Assembly (NCBI GenBank): GCA_029948255.1
Contig: JALIZF010001769.1
Coordinates: 372,001-436,000 of the forward strand
Direction of reading: 5' to 3'
Length of the DNA: 64,000 nucleotides
Source: Telmatactis stephensoni
Lineage: Eukaryota > Cnidaria > Anthozoa > Actiniaria > Isophelliidae
This document shows, piece after piece, positions 40,601 to 62,755 of the stretch. The notes beneath the pieces are model-generated. The model searched no databases and was not told where the DNA came from. It saw nothing but the letters and a program-made list of their open reading frames with translations. Numbering within the stretch: position 1 is the stretch's first letter; every line of letters begins with the position of its first letter. A program made the position numbers and the translations under genes.

Positions 40601-41152
40601 GGGTACATTCGTCGGTTTTCTGTTTTTTGTTTGTTTGTTTGTTTGTTTGTTTGTTTGTTTTTGTTTGTTTGCTTTTTGTTTGTTTGTTTTTGTTTGTTTG
40701 TTTGTTTTTGTTTGTTTGTTTGTTTGTTTGTTTGTTTGTTTGTTTTTTCAAGCGGATGGGTCTGGGAATGAGGTTGGATGATTCCATTAGCGTTAATACC
40801 ACTGATGGATTAATTAACGTATTAATAACCCCAAGACAATAGAGTGCATGTACTTAATCCGTGAAACAAACACTACTAATTAGTAGTAAATAGTGTTGAT
40901 TAGACAACAGGAACCAAAGGAATTACCATAATTTAGCACTATTTTGTACTATTTACGTTTCACGGATTAAGTGCGTGCACTCTACCAACATTGATTTGCA
41001 TGGTTTGTTTATTTAGGAAAAGAATTCTACAAGAGTTGATGACACCCAGTCAATCAGGCACTCAAAACACGGTAGAAGAACTTGTGGACGTCGAGAATAA
41101 AATAGAGAAACTAAGACATGAAGTATCACGTAAAAACGCTAATAGCTTATGA
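24583..41152 (+). CDS. TDRD5: Tudor domain-containing protein 5-like (LOTUS-Tudor)
   Basis: The model has 22 exons: 24583-24820, 26369-26695, 27205-27434, 28459-28612, 29334-29595, 30456-30522, 30699-30779, 30863-30924, 31010-31079, 32302-32388, 32721-32885, 33550-33664, 34766-34814, 35037-35086, 36386-36461, 36806-36920, 37118-37197, 37801-37869, 38424-38535, 39218-39256, 39324-39403 and 41017-41152. All junctions are GT-AG and in phase; the product is 887 residues. Three LOTUS/OST-HTH domains lie at about 5-79, 117-188 and 240-316, with recurring LLKAMPDVV, LLKCIPDIV and LVDAMPDIV helices. One extended Tudor domain follows: an SN-like strand YVSHCVEPHNFWV, then the core at about 427-475 with DWFRAVI and FYVDYGNN. 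The aromatic and Asn positions fit dimethyl-arginine binding. Three LOTUS domains plus one Tudor match TDRD5 (Drosophila Tejas family); TDRD7 has three Tudors. In animals this protein acts in germ granules in the piRNA pathway. The C-terminal third is acidic and less conserved. Confidence 0.92.
28139..28285. mobile_element. MITE carrying CRE-like and YY1-like motifs, copy 1
   Basis: The left end has TTGGGTTGCATGTGACGTCA and the right end has the inverted ATGAAACCCAGCAA. The interior includes TGACGTCA and GCCATCTTGGAT. A second copy in the same orientation lies at 63681-63826. This copy is in TDRD5 intron 3. Confidence 0.7.
29985..30139. mobile_element. TA-MITE family 1 copy (long terminal inverted repeats)
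   Basis: This is the best-preserved hairpin of the family: GAGTGGTTTTCGTATGAGTG on the left is matched by its inverse CACTCATACGAAAACTGCTC on the right, with TA on both flanks. The interior is built of GTACGGTTACGG motifs. It lies in TDRD5 intron 5. Confidence 0.85.
31120..32262 (+). repeat. Minisatellite, 25-28-bp unit, about 40 copies
   Basis: The unit is GGTTGTTGGTATAAGGGTGTCAGTA; many copies have an extra GTA and a few read TATGGGTGTCTGTA. Copies are clean from about 31235 and degenerate before that. The array fills most of TDRD5 intron 9 (31080-32301) and is G/T-rich on the coding strand. Expect assembly and length uncertainty here. Confidence 0.95.
33152..33187. repeat. (GACA)n microsatellite
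   Basis: This is a perfect tetranucleotide run within a wider CAGACAGA-rich stretch (about 32930-33310) in TDRD5 intron 11. Confidence 0.9.
33354..33498. mobile_element. TA-MITE family 1 copy
   Basis: It starts GAGCAGATTTTGTATGAGTG and ends CTTACGAAATCTACTC, with TA flanks on both sides. It lies in TDRD5 intron 11. Confidence 0.8.
33746..33819. repeat. Short palindrome in TDRD5 intron 12
   Basis: Arms AGGGGTTGGGAGAATTCGAG and its near-exact reverse complement enclose a loop of about 10 bp that contains ACGTCGAGGG. Confidence 0.75.
33996..34141. repeat. Near-perfect 146-bp hairpin in TDRD5 intron 12
   Basis: The left arm, starting ATGTCTCTGTACTGTGATAT, is matched at the right end by ATATCACAGTACAGAGACAT. 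The arms continue inward through GGAAGATGTAGAGCA and AAAAGCAAG. It would form a long stem in unspliced RNA. Two unrelated-looking reading frames on opposite strands here are products of the palindrome. Confidence 0.85.
34484..34682. repeat. (GATT)n microsatellite
   Basis: About 45 GATT units with occasional extra T, in TDRD5 intron 12. It has the same motif class as the CAAT run at 56478. Confidence 0.95.
35153..35620. mobile_element. MITE with about 130-170-bp inverted arms in TDRD5 intron 14
   Basis: The arms run from GATCTATATCACAGGTAACCC on the left to GGGTTACCTGTGATCTATAT on the right. They include the matched AACTCCAGGACTTCTGTTGT/ACAACAGGTAAATCCTGG and TTTCAGCGAATTT/AAATTCGCTGAAA pairs. 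The centre has a short unique loop. Confidence 0.75.
35751..36048. mobile_element. Second MITE-like inverted repeat in TDRD5 intron 14
   Basis: The terminal pair is TTAAGCCGGTGATACACG and CGCCGGCTTTA. Inner matched blocks include TTCTCGCGTTGGCAGTGCA against GCATTGCCAGCGCGAGAA. It lies about 130 bp after the previous inverted repeat. Confidence 0.7.
37212..37340. repeat. (GTTT)n microsatellite
   Basis: TTTG units with TTTA interruptions in TDRD5 intron 17. Leucine/cysteine/valine/phenylalanine frames over it are artefacts. Confidence 0.95.
37417..37604. mobile_element. MITE-like inverted repeat in TDRD5 intron 17
   Basis: AATAAGCCCCTAGCATGATG on the left matches CATCATGCTAGGGACTTATT on the right. 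Inner arms include CTCTCTATACCAGAATCCTT and its reverse complement. Confidence 0.8.
38509..38693 (+). repeat. 37-bp tandem repeat duplicating an exon end and its splice donor
   Basis: Five copies of a 37-bp unit made of the last 27 coding bases of TDRD5 exon 19 (encoding EGDDYWLVK) plus the first ten intron bases (GTAATCAAAT). The first copy is the real exon end, at 38535. Copies 2, 3 and 5 recreate a GTAATC donor; in copy 4 it is mutated to ATAATC. Reading past the first donor gives VIK and a stop. Confidence 0.9.
38934..39059. mobile_element. TA-MITE family 1 copy
   Basis: The left end reads GAGTCGTTTTTGTTTGAGCG (eroded) and the right end CAGTCATACGAACATCGGCTC, followed by TA. The CCGTACCGTG interior is typical of the family. 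It lies in TDRD5 intron 19. Confidence 0.7.
40081..40480. mobile_element. Large inverted repeat in TDRD5 intron 21
   Basis: Arms of about 140 bp (40142-40285 and 40300-40434) are near-identical inverted copies. They include ACCATAATACTAAGAGAGCG and GTTCGTGGCGGCTAAGGC. An outer pair, ACCGGTGAAA and TTTCACCGGT, suggests the full element spans 40081-40480. Confidence 0.75.
40625..40748. repeat. (GTTT)n microsatellite
   Basis: TTTG tetramers with TTTTTG interruptions in TDRD5 intron 21. All three forward frames stay open, which is an artefact. Confidence 0.95.
40842..40982. mobile_element. TA-MITE family 2 copy
   Basis: It starts GAGTGCATGTACTTAATCCG with GTGAAACAAACAC inside, and ends with the inverted GTTTCACGGATTAAGTGCGT and GCACTC. 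TA flanks both sides. The right end is about 35 bp upstream of the last TDRD5 exon. Confidence 0.85.
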
Positions 41153-42801
41153 AATAGAACGTTATTATGTTATTAATGAATTTGTAAATATAAAAATATA
41201 TGACAGAGTTTTATAGAAGATACCCAGGATTGAGAAATGGAAAGTTGTTACGTTTGGAATAAGAACGCTCGTTATATCTGTGAAACGGAATCGAAATGAG
41301 GGTCTTATTGGAGAAGTTCAACTGTTTATTTTTACTGATTTAACCCGTAAAGCATTTGATACCAATATCAAGTGCTTAGAGCGATTTATAAAATAACAGA
41401 CGGGTTAAATGCACTCTTACACTTTGCAATATTTTCTGCAAGCTAGACCAATTGGCAGGGTTCGTACGCCTCTTGGAAATCGTGGAAAATCCTGGATTTC
41501 TATTTTCTTCCCGGAAAGTCCTTGAAAGTCCTGGATTTTTTAGATACATTCCTGGAGAACTCCTGGAAAACGAATAAGTTTACGTTTACTGTGCGTATAC
41601 TGTATGTTCGCATAAAAGCTCCATTTACGTCCTTAACTCACAGCCAGTAAAAAACGTTATGCAAATATATTTGGCTTGAGTGAACCAGTGAAAAACTCCT
41701 AGAAAACTCCTGGAAATAATCTGAAAATCCTTCTTAAAACTCCTGGATTTTTCTGGGCGTACGAATCCTGAAATCGGCTAACGCGTTGCCATGTACGTTT
41801 CCACCCAATTCAAAACCTCTGGGAATGAGATTCTTTGTCTTTTATCTACGTTGAAATTTTTGGAACAAAAGTTCTTATTCCCAGAGGTTTTAAATTGGGT
41901 GGAAACGCACATAGCAACGCGTTAGCCGATTTGGTCTGTGGCGTTATAGGCTGCGAAACAAGTTGCACGAACCGTTGTAGGGGTGTTACACGGCGCAACT
42001 GCCGATAAACGTTGCTGCAATCGTTTTCTCGCAGTGACTTGCGCGACGCAGGATATCTTCGCACCGCAATGGTTCCTGAACTATGAGATTGTTCACTATA
42101 AGATTAAATGTTTCAGTTTAGTGATATCTATTTTCTGTTGATAATAAAAATTTATCAATGCTAGTTTGTACTTCACAAGGACAATGACTGCGTTGTCGTT
42201 TAGTTAATCAATCCATGTATATAGGCTAGGGTTGGGGAGTGGCGTTGTAAATTAGGTAGTTCTGCATTAAAGTCTGAAATAAAATGTCAAGTAATTTTTA
42301 GAAAACCACAAGTTTGCAGTGATAAACAATCTGCGTTCATCAAATAATGCTATAAATTGTACTTGGATTTTAAAACGGTTACAAAACTATTACACAGTAG
42401 TATAGTAGGCCCTAATTCCACTGTTTTCTTTTGTTGACATTTGACTATATTACACATGAAATAGATTTTATTTCACGGTCCGAGTAAAACCACTTCTACA
42501 GTTTACATGAGTTGGCTTTGAGGGAAACGCCCGTACCTCCAAATCCACGTCGGAAACGCAGCGAACCTCCGCCAGAGTTTCGTCTGGCTTCACTATATTC
42601 AAGCATAGTTCTTACTCAAACCTTTCTGTGAGTAGAATAGGTCAGTCGACCTATTTTGAACAGCAGGCTAGTGACGGCAGTCTATTTAATAAGGTAATGG
42701 CTAACTGTATAATTCATTGTCCGTCTGAAGGCTTGGTCTGTGGTTATAAATATTTTAACAAAATAAATTATCGATCATAATTTAATTTAATTTTAGATTT
42801 A
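41153..42801. other. Intergenic region with two inverted-repeat elements
   Basis: At 41456-41770, an element is bounded by CAGGGTTCGTACGCC and GGCGTACGAATCCTG, with repeated CCTGGAAAAC/CTCCTGGAAA motifs inside. At 41773-41931 a second inverted repeat is bounded by CGGCTAACGCGTTGC and GCAACGCGTTAGCCG. No gene was recognised. The left part should include the TDRD5 3' untranslated region. Confidence 0.6.
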
Positions 42802-42942
42802 GAGTGGTTTTCATAAACCTGTGAAACAAAAGTTAATTATTAGCTAGTAATAGCCAGATTCAAACAATAGAAAACATAGGAATTAGAGACTAATAGTACT
42901 AAATACACTAAAATGTATTTCACGGGTTTATGAAAATCACTC
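42802..42942. mobile_element. TA-MITE family 2 copy with a paralogous empty site
   Basis: It starts GAGTGGTTTTCATAAACCTG and ends GGGTTTATGAAAATCACTC, with TA on both sides. The duplicated segment near 54010-54030 reads GATTTAATTTAATTTT across the same position without the element. This confirms the boundaries and the TA target duplication. Insertion happened after the esterase 2/3 duplication. Confidence 0.88.
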
Positions 42943-43096
42943 TAATATAATTTTAGTTTATTTAATTTTATTTTTATCTTATTTTGCCGGAGTGTTTTTT
43001 AAAAGATTATTTTTAGAGATTAACCAAATAACCACAAAATTGAAAAACAACGGACGAAATATCATAAGAAATGAAGGTAATTTTATTTCCGACACG

Positions 43097-43102
43097 TTTA
43101 TT
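43097..43102 (-). promoter_or_regulatory. Candidate poly(A) signal of esterase gene 2
   Basis: AATAAA on the minus strand about 410 bp after the predicted stop. The equivalent hexamer is conserved in the duplicate downstream of gene 3 (54168-54173). A second hexamer is at 43082-43087. Confidence 0.4.
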
Positions 43103-43508
43103 TACCCGAATATATTGCGTACAACTCTAAGGATACAAAAATTGGAATGAAAAAATACAAGGGAGCACGTCAAAATTTGTCTATGTTCACAAGGCTAGGA
43201 ACGCCTGGCATGTCTTGAAGACAAATTTGACGTCTCTTGAACAATACCCTAGGGTAGTTTTTTAAGGTTTCTCGAGCTCCTTCTGAAGAGCGAAGCAAAA
43301 AACACTCTTCGTGAGTAGGAGTACCTTTATATAAAAAAATACCCTCTGTCGGTAGAACAATATAGAGCGGTGCCTTGGAATTAGTGGTGTTCTATTGCTT
43401 TCAAGCAAACGACTGTATATCATAAAGGCAATTTGCCTGCGTGCTCTGACTTGTGTTCACTTAAGAATACATGGAGATTAACATGGATTTCCTTGCTAAA
43501 TATGACGA

Positions 43509-51962
<8,454 letters not shown>

Positions 51963-52448
51963 GCTGTAGCATTGAGTCCACTGAAATAACAGACTAAACT
52001 CATATCCCAGTGACTTGACCTTAGGTCAATCTCCTTCAACTCCAAATTTCGGAATCTGCGTTAGTGACCGGAAATGTTCTGACGGAACCACCGGAGTGGT
52101 GCCAGGTTGAAAGAACCTCGTGAATTCTGTTTCAACAAAAATACATAAGCGCTGCCGTATTTCCTTCCCCCTCCCCTCCCCTCCCCTTCCTCTTCCCCCA
52201 AAGAGCCGCTACGCAGGCTAATAATCGCCCAGTCTGTAATTAGCGACATCTCAGCTTTATACATGCACATTTACACAAATTTTGAAATATCACAAAGACA
52301 TAAAGTATTCATCGATCTCTACAAACGACAAGAGAACTTCAAATCAATGGGCTTCCTTGATCCTGTGTCCTAGGAAATTTTTATACCGATAGCAAGTGCG
52401 AAACACTACCTGGATGCCAGAGCTTTGGTGTGTCTCCCCGGATAAGAA

Positions 52449-52672
52449 GCAAGTGTAGCTCAGTTGATTAGTGCGCGGTTTCGGAGCGAAAGGTCCCGAC
52501 TTCGATCCCCAGTCACCTCACACTTGTTTCGACTTCTTTCTATTCTGTGTAGCTTTAAGTAGCTTCAAATACCCTTAAAACGGAGCACTGATGGAGAGAG
52601 GGGAGTAAAAAACGCACCGTCGGCTTCCTGAAAGATCAGCTTGGTGAAGGAAGGAACTTCCGACGCTAAATA
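52449..52672 (+). mobile_element. tRNA-derived SINE
   Basis: The head, with TAGCTCAGTTGATTAGTGCG and GGTCCCGACTTCGATCC, matches Pol III A and B boxes at tRNA-like spacing. The body includes CACCGTCGGCTTCCT, shared with the copy at 45232-45446. The head cannot fold into a complete tRNA with a standard acceptor stem, so it is not called a tRNA gene. Confidence 0.65.
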
Positions 52673-54167
52673 TTAGTGCTTTTCCTGAACAATAAAGCAG
52701 AACGCTAGCCAATGCTCGGACAATGAAAGCACCTAAAGAGAAGTGAAAAAAGCTCTTCCGAATTCTACAAAATGATTAAATCTTGACTTTTCAACACTGT
52801 AGTTGTCTGTGTACTGAGTGTACTTGTTTGTTTTCTCATGATCATGGAGTAATTTTAATGGTCCCATTGCATTGTTTAATGTTCCGTTCCTTCCTTCAGT
52901 TTTAGCCCATGACCATCATGATCACTGGAGCGTGTGATGGATCTTTCTTTTCGGTTATTTTTGTTGTGGCCAGTAACACACTATGTCATGGGCTTCAAGG
53001 GTGCGTGCGTGCGTGCGTGCGTAATTCGGAAATCCCCGAAGTAGAGCCGAATTGTCAAGCCGAAAGATATGCGAACTTCGTTCGCCCGTCCGAGGGTGTT
53101 GAAGTCGATTATTAACTAGACGCACTCGTGCGTTCACTCGTGCCCATGTAAAAGAAACCCAAAACCGGCTTAAAAAGGACATTTAGATTAGCTGCCGCTA
53201 GAGTAAGAGCGATTGACATGTTGTCGTTAATAAACTTTTTAACAAGACGCGGTACGCACCTCGAACCGTACACTGGTTGCCTGTAGTTCAATAAGCCGCA
53301 GTAGTAAAGATCTTTAATTTGTCTGTCAACAGCTATTAGTGTTTGCCTTTGTCTTTCTATTATCGTGCATGGTATTATTATATATCTCACATGCAAAAAT
53401 ATTACCTGCTAATATACCAGTTTATTCAACTTTTTATTTCACTGTATATCTAAATTGTTTGCTGTAAAGACTTCTACAACGGCGTTTTTGACACAACAAA
53501 TCGTGTATTTTTTCGTTCATGTTTCAGATGTTTTATCCATTACGTGACCAAACGCATCAGGTCAAATAGAACATAAAAAAATATTGAATTTCAATAAACT
53601 TACCAAGGGCACTAGGACAAAGTCGGTGTGTGTGTATGCACTAGTCGAAGTAAACCCCTACCCCTACCCCCACCCCCAACCAGGGACAGGCCTTGAAATG
53701 TGTCTATATCTATATTTGGATTTGAGGCCGTAACCACATGGCCTCAGAGGTCTATTTTTTTTTATGCTTTGGACGTTTTTCACCTTCACAATGTTTTTAC
53801 TTTCGCAACTAAGCTAAGAGTTCTTTCCAAATAGTTTCGTCTCAATATTCGTGCACACGGATGGGCTTTTGGTCTTAACTGGTTCCTAAAATGTTACACA
53901 ACAAATCTTCATTGTAATTGTACATTCATTAATGTTTTTTTCAATGATTTTGAGATCAGCATTTTGAAATGAATTGAATTGAACATGAATTGAATTGAAT
54001 TGAATTTTAGATTTAATTTAATTTTAGTTTATTTAATTTTAATTAAATCTTACTTTTCCGGGGTATTTTTTTACTATTATTTTTAAAGATTAACCAAAAC
54101 AACCATAAAATTGAAACACAACGGACGAAATATCATAAGAAATGAAGATGATTTTATTTCCGACACG

Positions 54168-54173
54168 TTTATT
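54168..54173 (-). promoter_or_regulatory. Candidate poly(A) signal of esterase gene 3
   Basis: AATAAA on the minus strand about 420 bp past the predicted stop, in the position conserved with gene 2. Confidence 0.4.
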
Positions 54174-54592
54174 TACCCGAAGGGTAAATCTAGAATATAT
54201 TGCATACAACTCTAAGGATACAAAAATTGGAATGAAAAAATACAAGGGAGCAAAAAAATTTGTCTATGTTCACAAGGAACGCCTGGCGGCATGTCTCAAC
54301 AGACAAATTTGACGTCTCTTGAACAAAAAACCCTGCTGCCAGAGGGTATTTCTTTTAAAGACTTCTCCTCAGCGAAGCGAAGCAAAAAACGCACTTCGTG
54401 AGTAGGATAAGCTTTAAAAAATGCCCTCTGTCAGTAAGGTAGAACAATATAGAGTGCACTGGAATTAGGTGTGTTCTATTGCTTTCAAGCAAACGACTGT
54501 ATAGCATAAAGGCAATTTGCCTGCGTGCTCTGACTTGTGTTCACTTAAGAATACATGGAGATTAATATGGATTTCCTTGCTAAATATGACGA

Positions 54593-58469
<3,877 letters not shown>

Positions 58470-60490
58470 AGATGTAAATATTGCATTCACAGCATGTATA
58501 CAATTTGTCTGCGCATGTCTGTGTTTTGGGCTTGAAATTCATTTGCATATCGAATGCAAGACATTTTGTGTTGACACGGAATATTTGGCTGGCTATCTCG
58601 TTCTTCAAAATTATGTTAAACCACCGAAATACTAAGACAACTAAAACATGAGCAGTGTACCTACCGCTAGTGCGCTGTGGATAATTATCCAAACTGAAGG
58701 CACTCCAGATGGGAAAATATCGCGCGTCAAAGTCAGTAGAAAGTTGTGAGAAGGACCAGACCTCCGCACTTTCGAGTAATATTGTGGGCGCTAAATTTAT
58801 ATGTAAGGTACGTTAAGCAGCCGGAAGCCATTAACAACAAGTTACTGTGTAGATTAGACCCGATAAGGGTATTTTAGACTCCATCGATCGTTTAATAATT
58901 AGCCATGTTTACTGGAATGTCGCTGAAAATTCTTGCAATTCACTTTCAAAATTTTACATCTTAGACTGCGCCCCCCAGCAAATTTATTTAGTAATTCGCT
59001 TTTTCCACGTTTCTTTCTTGCAAAACTGAGCTTTTTTAGTCCAAACTCGTGGTCCCTACATGTGATCTAAAGCATTTTTGTGAACGTGTTTCCAAGCACG
59101 TTGTTTGCATGCAAATTTCAGCGATGAATTTTTTGCTCTTTTATAAAATATAAAACGCTGCTTCATACGGCACAAACTGTATGCCTCACCATGTATAAAA
59201 ACAAGTCATTAACTTCTAGATAAATGTTGCAGATTATAAAATATAGGCTATACCGAAATATGTCAATTTTAACAAGGCTTGAACCCGGCTGTAAACATTG
59301 CTTGAAATCACATGGAGGGACCAGGAGTTTCCACCAAGAAAGCTCTGTTTTACAAGAACGAAGCATGGAAAAAGCGTATTATTAAATAATTTTGCTGGGG
59401 GGCGCCGTCAAAGATGTAACATTTTCAGAATGAATTGCAAGAATTTTGCGCGAAAAAGTACGAGATTCCAGTAAACATGGCTAATTATTCAGCAATCAAT
59501 GAAGTCCAGAGTACTCTTATTGGATCCAATTCACACAGTACCATGTTGGTAATGACATCCATTACTAGATTTACCTTATACATGAATTCAACGCCAGCAT
59601 TATAACTCGAAAGTGCGGAGTTCTGGTCCTTCCCACAACTTTCTACTGACTTTGACGCGTGATATTTTCCTATATGGAGTGCCTTCGATCTGGATAATTA
59701 GCCACAGCGCACTAGCGGTAGGCAGACTGCTCATGTTTTAGTTGTCTCAGTATTTCGGTAGTTTAACATAATTTTGAAGAACGAGATAGCCAGCCAAATA
59801 TTCTGTGTCAACATAAAATTTCTTGCATTCGATATGCAAATGAATTTCAAGCCCAAAACACAGACATGCGCAGACAAATTGTATACATGCTTGCATTCAC
59901 CCGTTACTGCTGTTTATATACAGTACACAGGCGATCTGTCCATGGCAATTAATTATGCCAATTATTACATAATTTTGCTGGGGGGCGCCGTCTAAGATGT
60001 AAAATTCTGAAAATGAATTGCAAGAATTTCGCGCGAAAAGTACGAAATGCCGGCGAATATGGCTGATTATTCAACGATCGCTGAAGTCCAACATACCCTA
60101 ATGGGATCCAATTCACAAAGTAACGTGTTGGTAATGACTTCCACTGCTTAATGTACCTGATATATTAATTTTGCGCCCACAATATAACTCGAAAGTGCGG
60201 AGTTCTGGTTCTTGTTTCAACTTTATACTGACTTTGACGCGTGATATTTTCCTGTCAGATGGGTTGCCTTCGATTTAAATAATTATCCACAGCGCACTAG
60301 CGGTAGGTAGACTGCTTATGTCTCACTGCTCTCAGTATTTCGCGGGTAGTTGAACATCATTTTGAAGAACGAGATCGCCAACCAAATGTTCCATGTCATC
60401 AAAACATTTCTTGCATTCGATATGCAAATGAATTTCAAACCAAAAACACAGACATGCGCAGACAAATTGTATATATGCTCTACGACGAAT
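58470..60490. mobile_element. Foldback complex: two inverted arms plus a third tandem copy
   Basis: A unit of about 500 bp contains ACAAATTGTATACATGC, TTCATTTGCATATCGAATGC, the GACTTTGACGCG region and a GCTGGGGGGCGCCGTC end. It occurs inverted at 58470-58990, in the opposite orientation at 59385-59900, and again in that second orientation at 59963-60490. Each copy gives the same short reading frame (NFKPKTQTCADKLY), which is a repeat product with no start or splice context. The spacer between the first two copies (58990-59385) has no recognised content. Confidence 0.75.
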
Positions 60491-60542
60491 GATTGCAAAC
60501 CCAAATCTAGATTCGTGCCGGCCTATGGCATGGGCACGAGTA

Positions 60543-60975
60543 ATAAATCCAACAAATATATAAGAGGCATTATGAAAAAAGGCGTCTCATATTACGACTC
60601 ACGAACCCCTTCCACTAAAGAGAAATATGAACTACGCAAGCGTACATATGATTTCATATTGCCAAGCATCAAAACTGAGCGTTCAACACCCTGTTTCATT
60701 CATAGATACCTTTTCAATTTAGTGAATTCTTGTAAAGCGTGCGCTAATCGTTCACGTAAAGATCGCGCGTGTAAACGTTCGGATGGCTTAGAACTACACT
60801 TGAACTTTCCGTAAGCGGAAATTAAACCCTCGGTACTGACTAGACTGATTATTGGTGTCACCTCACGGCTTAAGATTAAACAATGCAATGGGACTATTAA
60901 AATTAGAAAACGAGCATATTCAAAACAAGTACACTTAGTATACAGACAACTACGGTGTTGGGAAGTCAAGGTTTT
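60543..60975 (+). pseudogene. LINE C-terminal coding fragment and 3' region
   Basis: The frame ending at 60814 includes YELRKRTYDFILPSIKTERS and CFIHRYLFNL, matching the YNLR.R....LP..KTER....F..R.LF.. block at the C-terminus of CR1/L2-like LINE proteins. The non-coding tail is shared with 46590-46885. It lacks the reverse transcriptase core. Confidence 0.6.
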
Positions 60976-61260
60976 TGTAGGGGCAAAGGGGGCACCGTCG
61001 TCGGTTTCCTGGAAGATCGATCAGCTTGCTGAAGGAACAGAAGAGCAGTTGTCTTCCGTATTTTGCCTTTTGGTTTCTTTTGGTTTCTTTTTGTTCTTTG
61101 GTTCTTTTATATCTCTTCTTGGCTGGATTACAAAGGGATTTTTAAAATTCGTGAGCTCCAAATACTCGTGCAAGTAGTTAAGATTTGATACAAAATTGTT
61201 TTAAGTTTTGAAGTACGAGATTATCGTACCAACCCAAAACGTCACAATGAAGCGTTGCTT

Positions 61261-61524
61261 GAGGGTCTCAATGGGGTTAACCGTTAGCCGTAAAAGGGCC
61301 AAAAATTTTATCGTTAGCCGTAATAATAGGAAAAAACTAACCGTTAGCCGTAATAAAAAGTTAGTCGTAATAGCTTTTTCCAGCGTTCTCAACAATAAAA
61401 ATTAATTTTTAACCATCAAGAACAATGGAAATTAGTTATTAACCCACTTTAGCCGTAATCGTAAAAAAGCCAAAACATTAACCGTTAACCGTTATAATAG
61501 CCACCATACCCCATTGAGACCCTC
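61261..61524. mobile_element. MITE-like element of AACCGTTAGCCGTAA repeats with 6-bp flanking duplication
   Basis: The ends are GAGGGTCTCAATGGGG and the exact inverse CCCCATTGAGACCCTC. The interior repeats AACCGTTAGCCGTAATAA motifs. TTGCTT lies immediately outside both ends (61255-61260 and 61525-61530). Confidence 0.75.
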
Positions 61525-62612
61525 TTGCTTCTGCGTCGTTTCGACATATAACTGTATATTCACTTTTTCCAGTCCCAACCGTGCACAAAACAAAAGCATT
61601 CCTACATATATATCAGAAATTCAGCCAATGAAAACGTTTGGGTCAGGTCAGTCAAGCATAATATAAATGAAGGTAAAACAAAAGAATGTGCACGGTCAAG
61701 GCCTTACTCAACATCCATGTTTGCTTCTTTGTCAGTCCTTTTGATGTTTGCCGAGTTTCCAAACCCGATTACGCTCTATTAACTTTGGCTCGCTTTCTTG
61801 TTTCTATTCGCTTTCTATTCGTTACTTCTTCGAAATTTCTCATTGATAATGAGCTTGACATGCAGATTTTTGGGCAGAGGGTAGCTGGTTATTTAGCTAC
61901 ATTCATCTTCAGATAGAAATAATCAGTTTCCAATTTTCGTCGATTTTCATCCAAGTGGGCCTAACATGGGACTCTGAGTGAGTCTGCTCCTATGCTTCGT
62001 GTTCAACGTTTGGGACTCTGGATGAGCCTGCTCCTGCGACTTCTTTGACAAACTTTTCTCCAAGAACTTAAGCACTGAACGTTCTCGCGAACGCGTCTTG
62101 TGGCGAGCTAGCCGAGTGTGTCGCCTTAGGGCGTATATATATGCTAATTTAAGTTTAATAAAACCTAAGGATAATTTGACAAGGGGGGAAAGAGTTGCTT
62201 TGAGAAATTTAAAATCCCAAGATGATAAAGTTGTTAGGATTCAGGATAAGGGGTCTAGATTTGTCTGTTTAGATAAGGAGGAATTCAATGATAAAATGCT
62301 TAGCCAGCTTAATAATACGCTACACTTATAACAAAGTTTCGGTCGACCCTACAGATAAACATATAATTAGAGTTCGAAAATGGTTGTGAGAAAATGGGTG
62401 GGTAAAGGTCAAATTAGTCCCGAAATCGCTGATTGGCTTATTGATATAGAACCTAGCCTGGAACGGCTTTTGGGAATGTTAAAACCCAAAAACCGGAGAA
62501 TCTCTACGACTTACTACTTCTTGTTGTGGAACAGCAATTGAGAGGTTGTCTACCTTCACTGAGTTTTATCTCAAACCTTTAGCACAAAAATTGCCCTCTT
62601 TTCTTAAAGATA

Positions 62613-62755
62613 GAGTGCCTTTAGTAAAAGCGTGAAATATTAGTAATACTATTTTGTACTATTTTATGCTAATTCTATTGTTTTCTATTGTTCAACTAGG
62701 ACTATTTTGTACAATTTAGTAATTAGTGTTTCACGCATTTACTATAAAAGCACTC
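62613..62755. mobile_element. TA-MITE family 2 copy inside the Penelope-like element
   Basis: It starts GAGTGCCTTTAGTAAAAGCG and ends GCATTTACTATAAAAGCACTC. TA flanks both sides, and the GTGAAA/TTTCAC subterminal pair is shared with 40842 and 42802. It lies between the N-terminal part and the RT core. Confidence 0.85.

Larger units (their letters stand above)
51963..54592. other. Interval between esterase genes 2 and 3; SINE and LINE remnants only
   Basis: It contains a tRNA-derived SINE at 52449-52672 (AGTGTAGCTCAGTTGATTAG A-box region, then GGTCCCGACTTCGATCC as B box), a LINE-tail copy in inverse orientation near 52760-52860, and a LINE-tail hairpin at 53117-53150. From about 54005 it is the 3' flank shared with gene 2. 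A (GCGT)n run lies at 53005-53021. No other gene was recognised. Confidence 0.6.

Noticed and set aside
60350..60490. Conserved small frame NFKPKTQTCADKLY found three times, considered as a gene family
   Set aside because: It occurs inside each copy of the foldback unit with no start, splice or domain evidence; its preservation follows from recent duplication.
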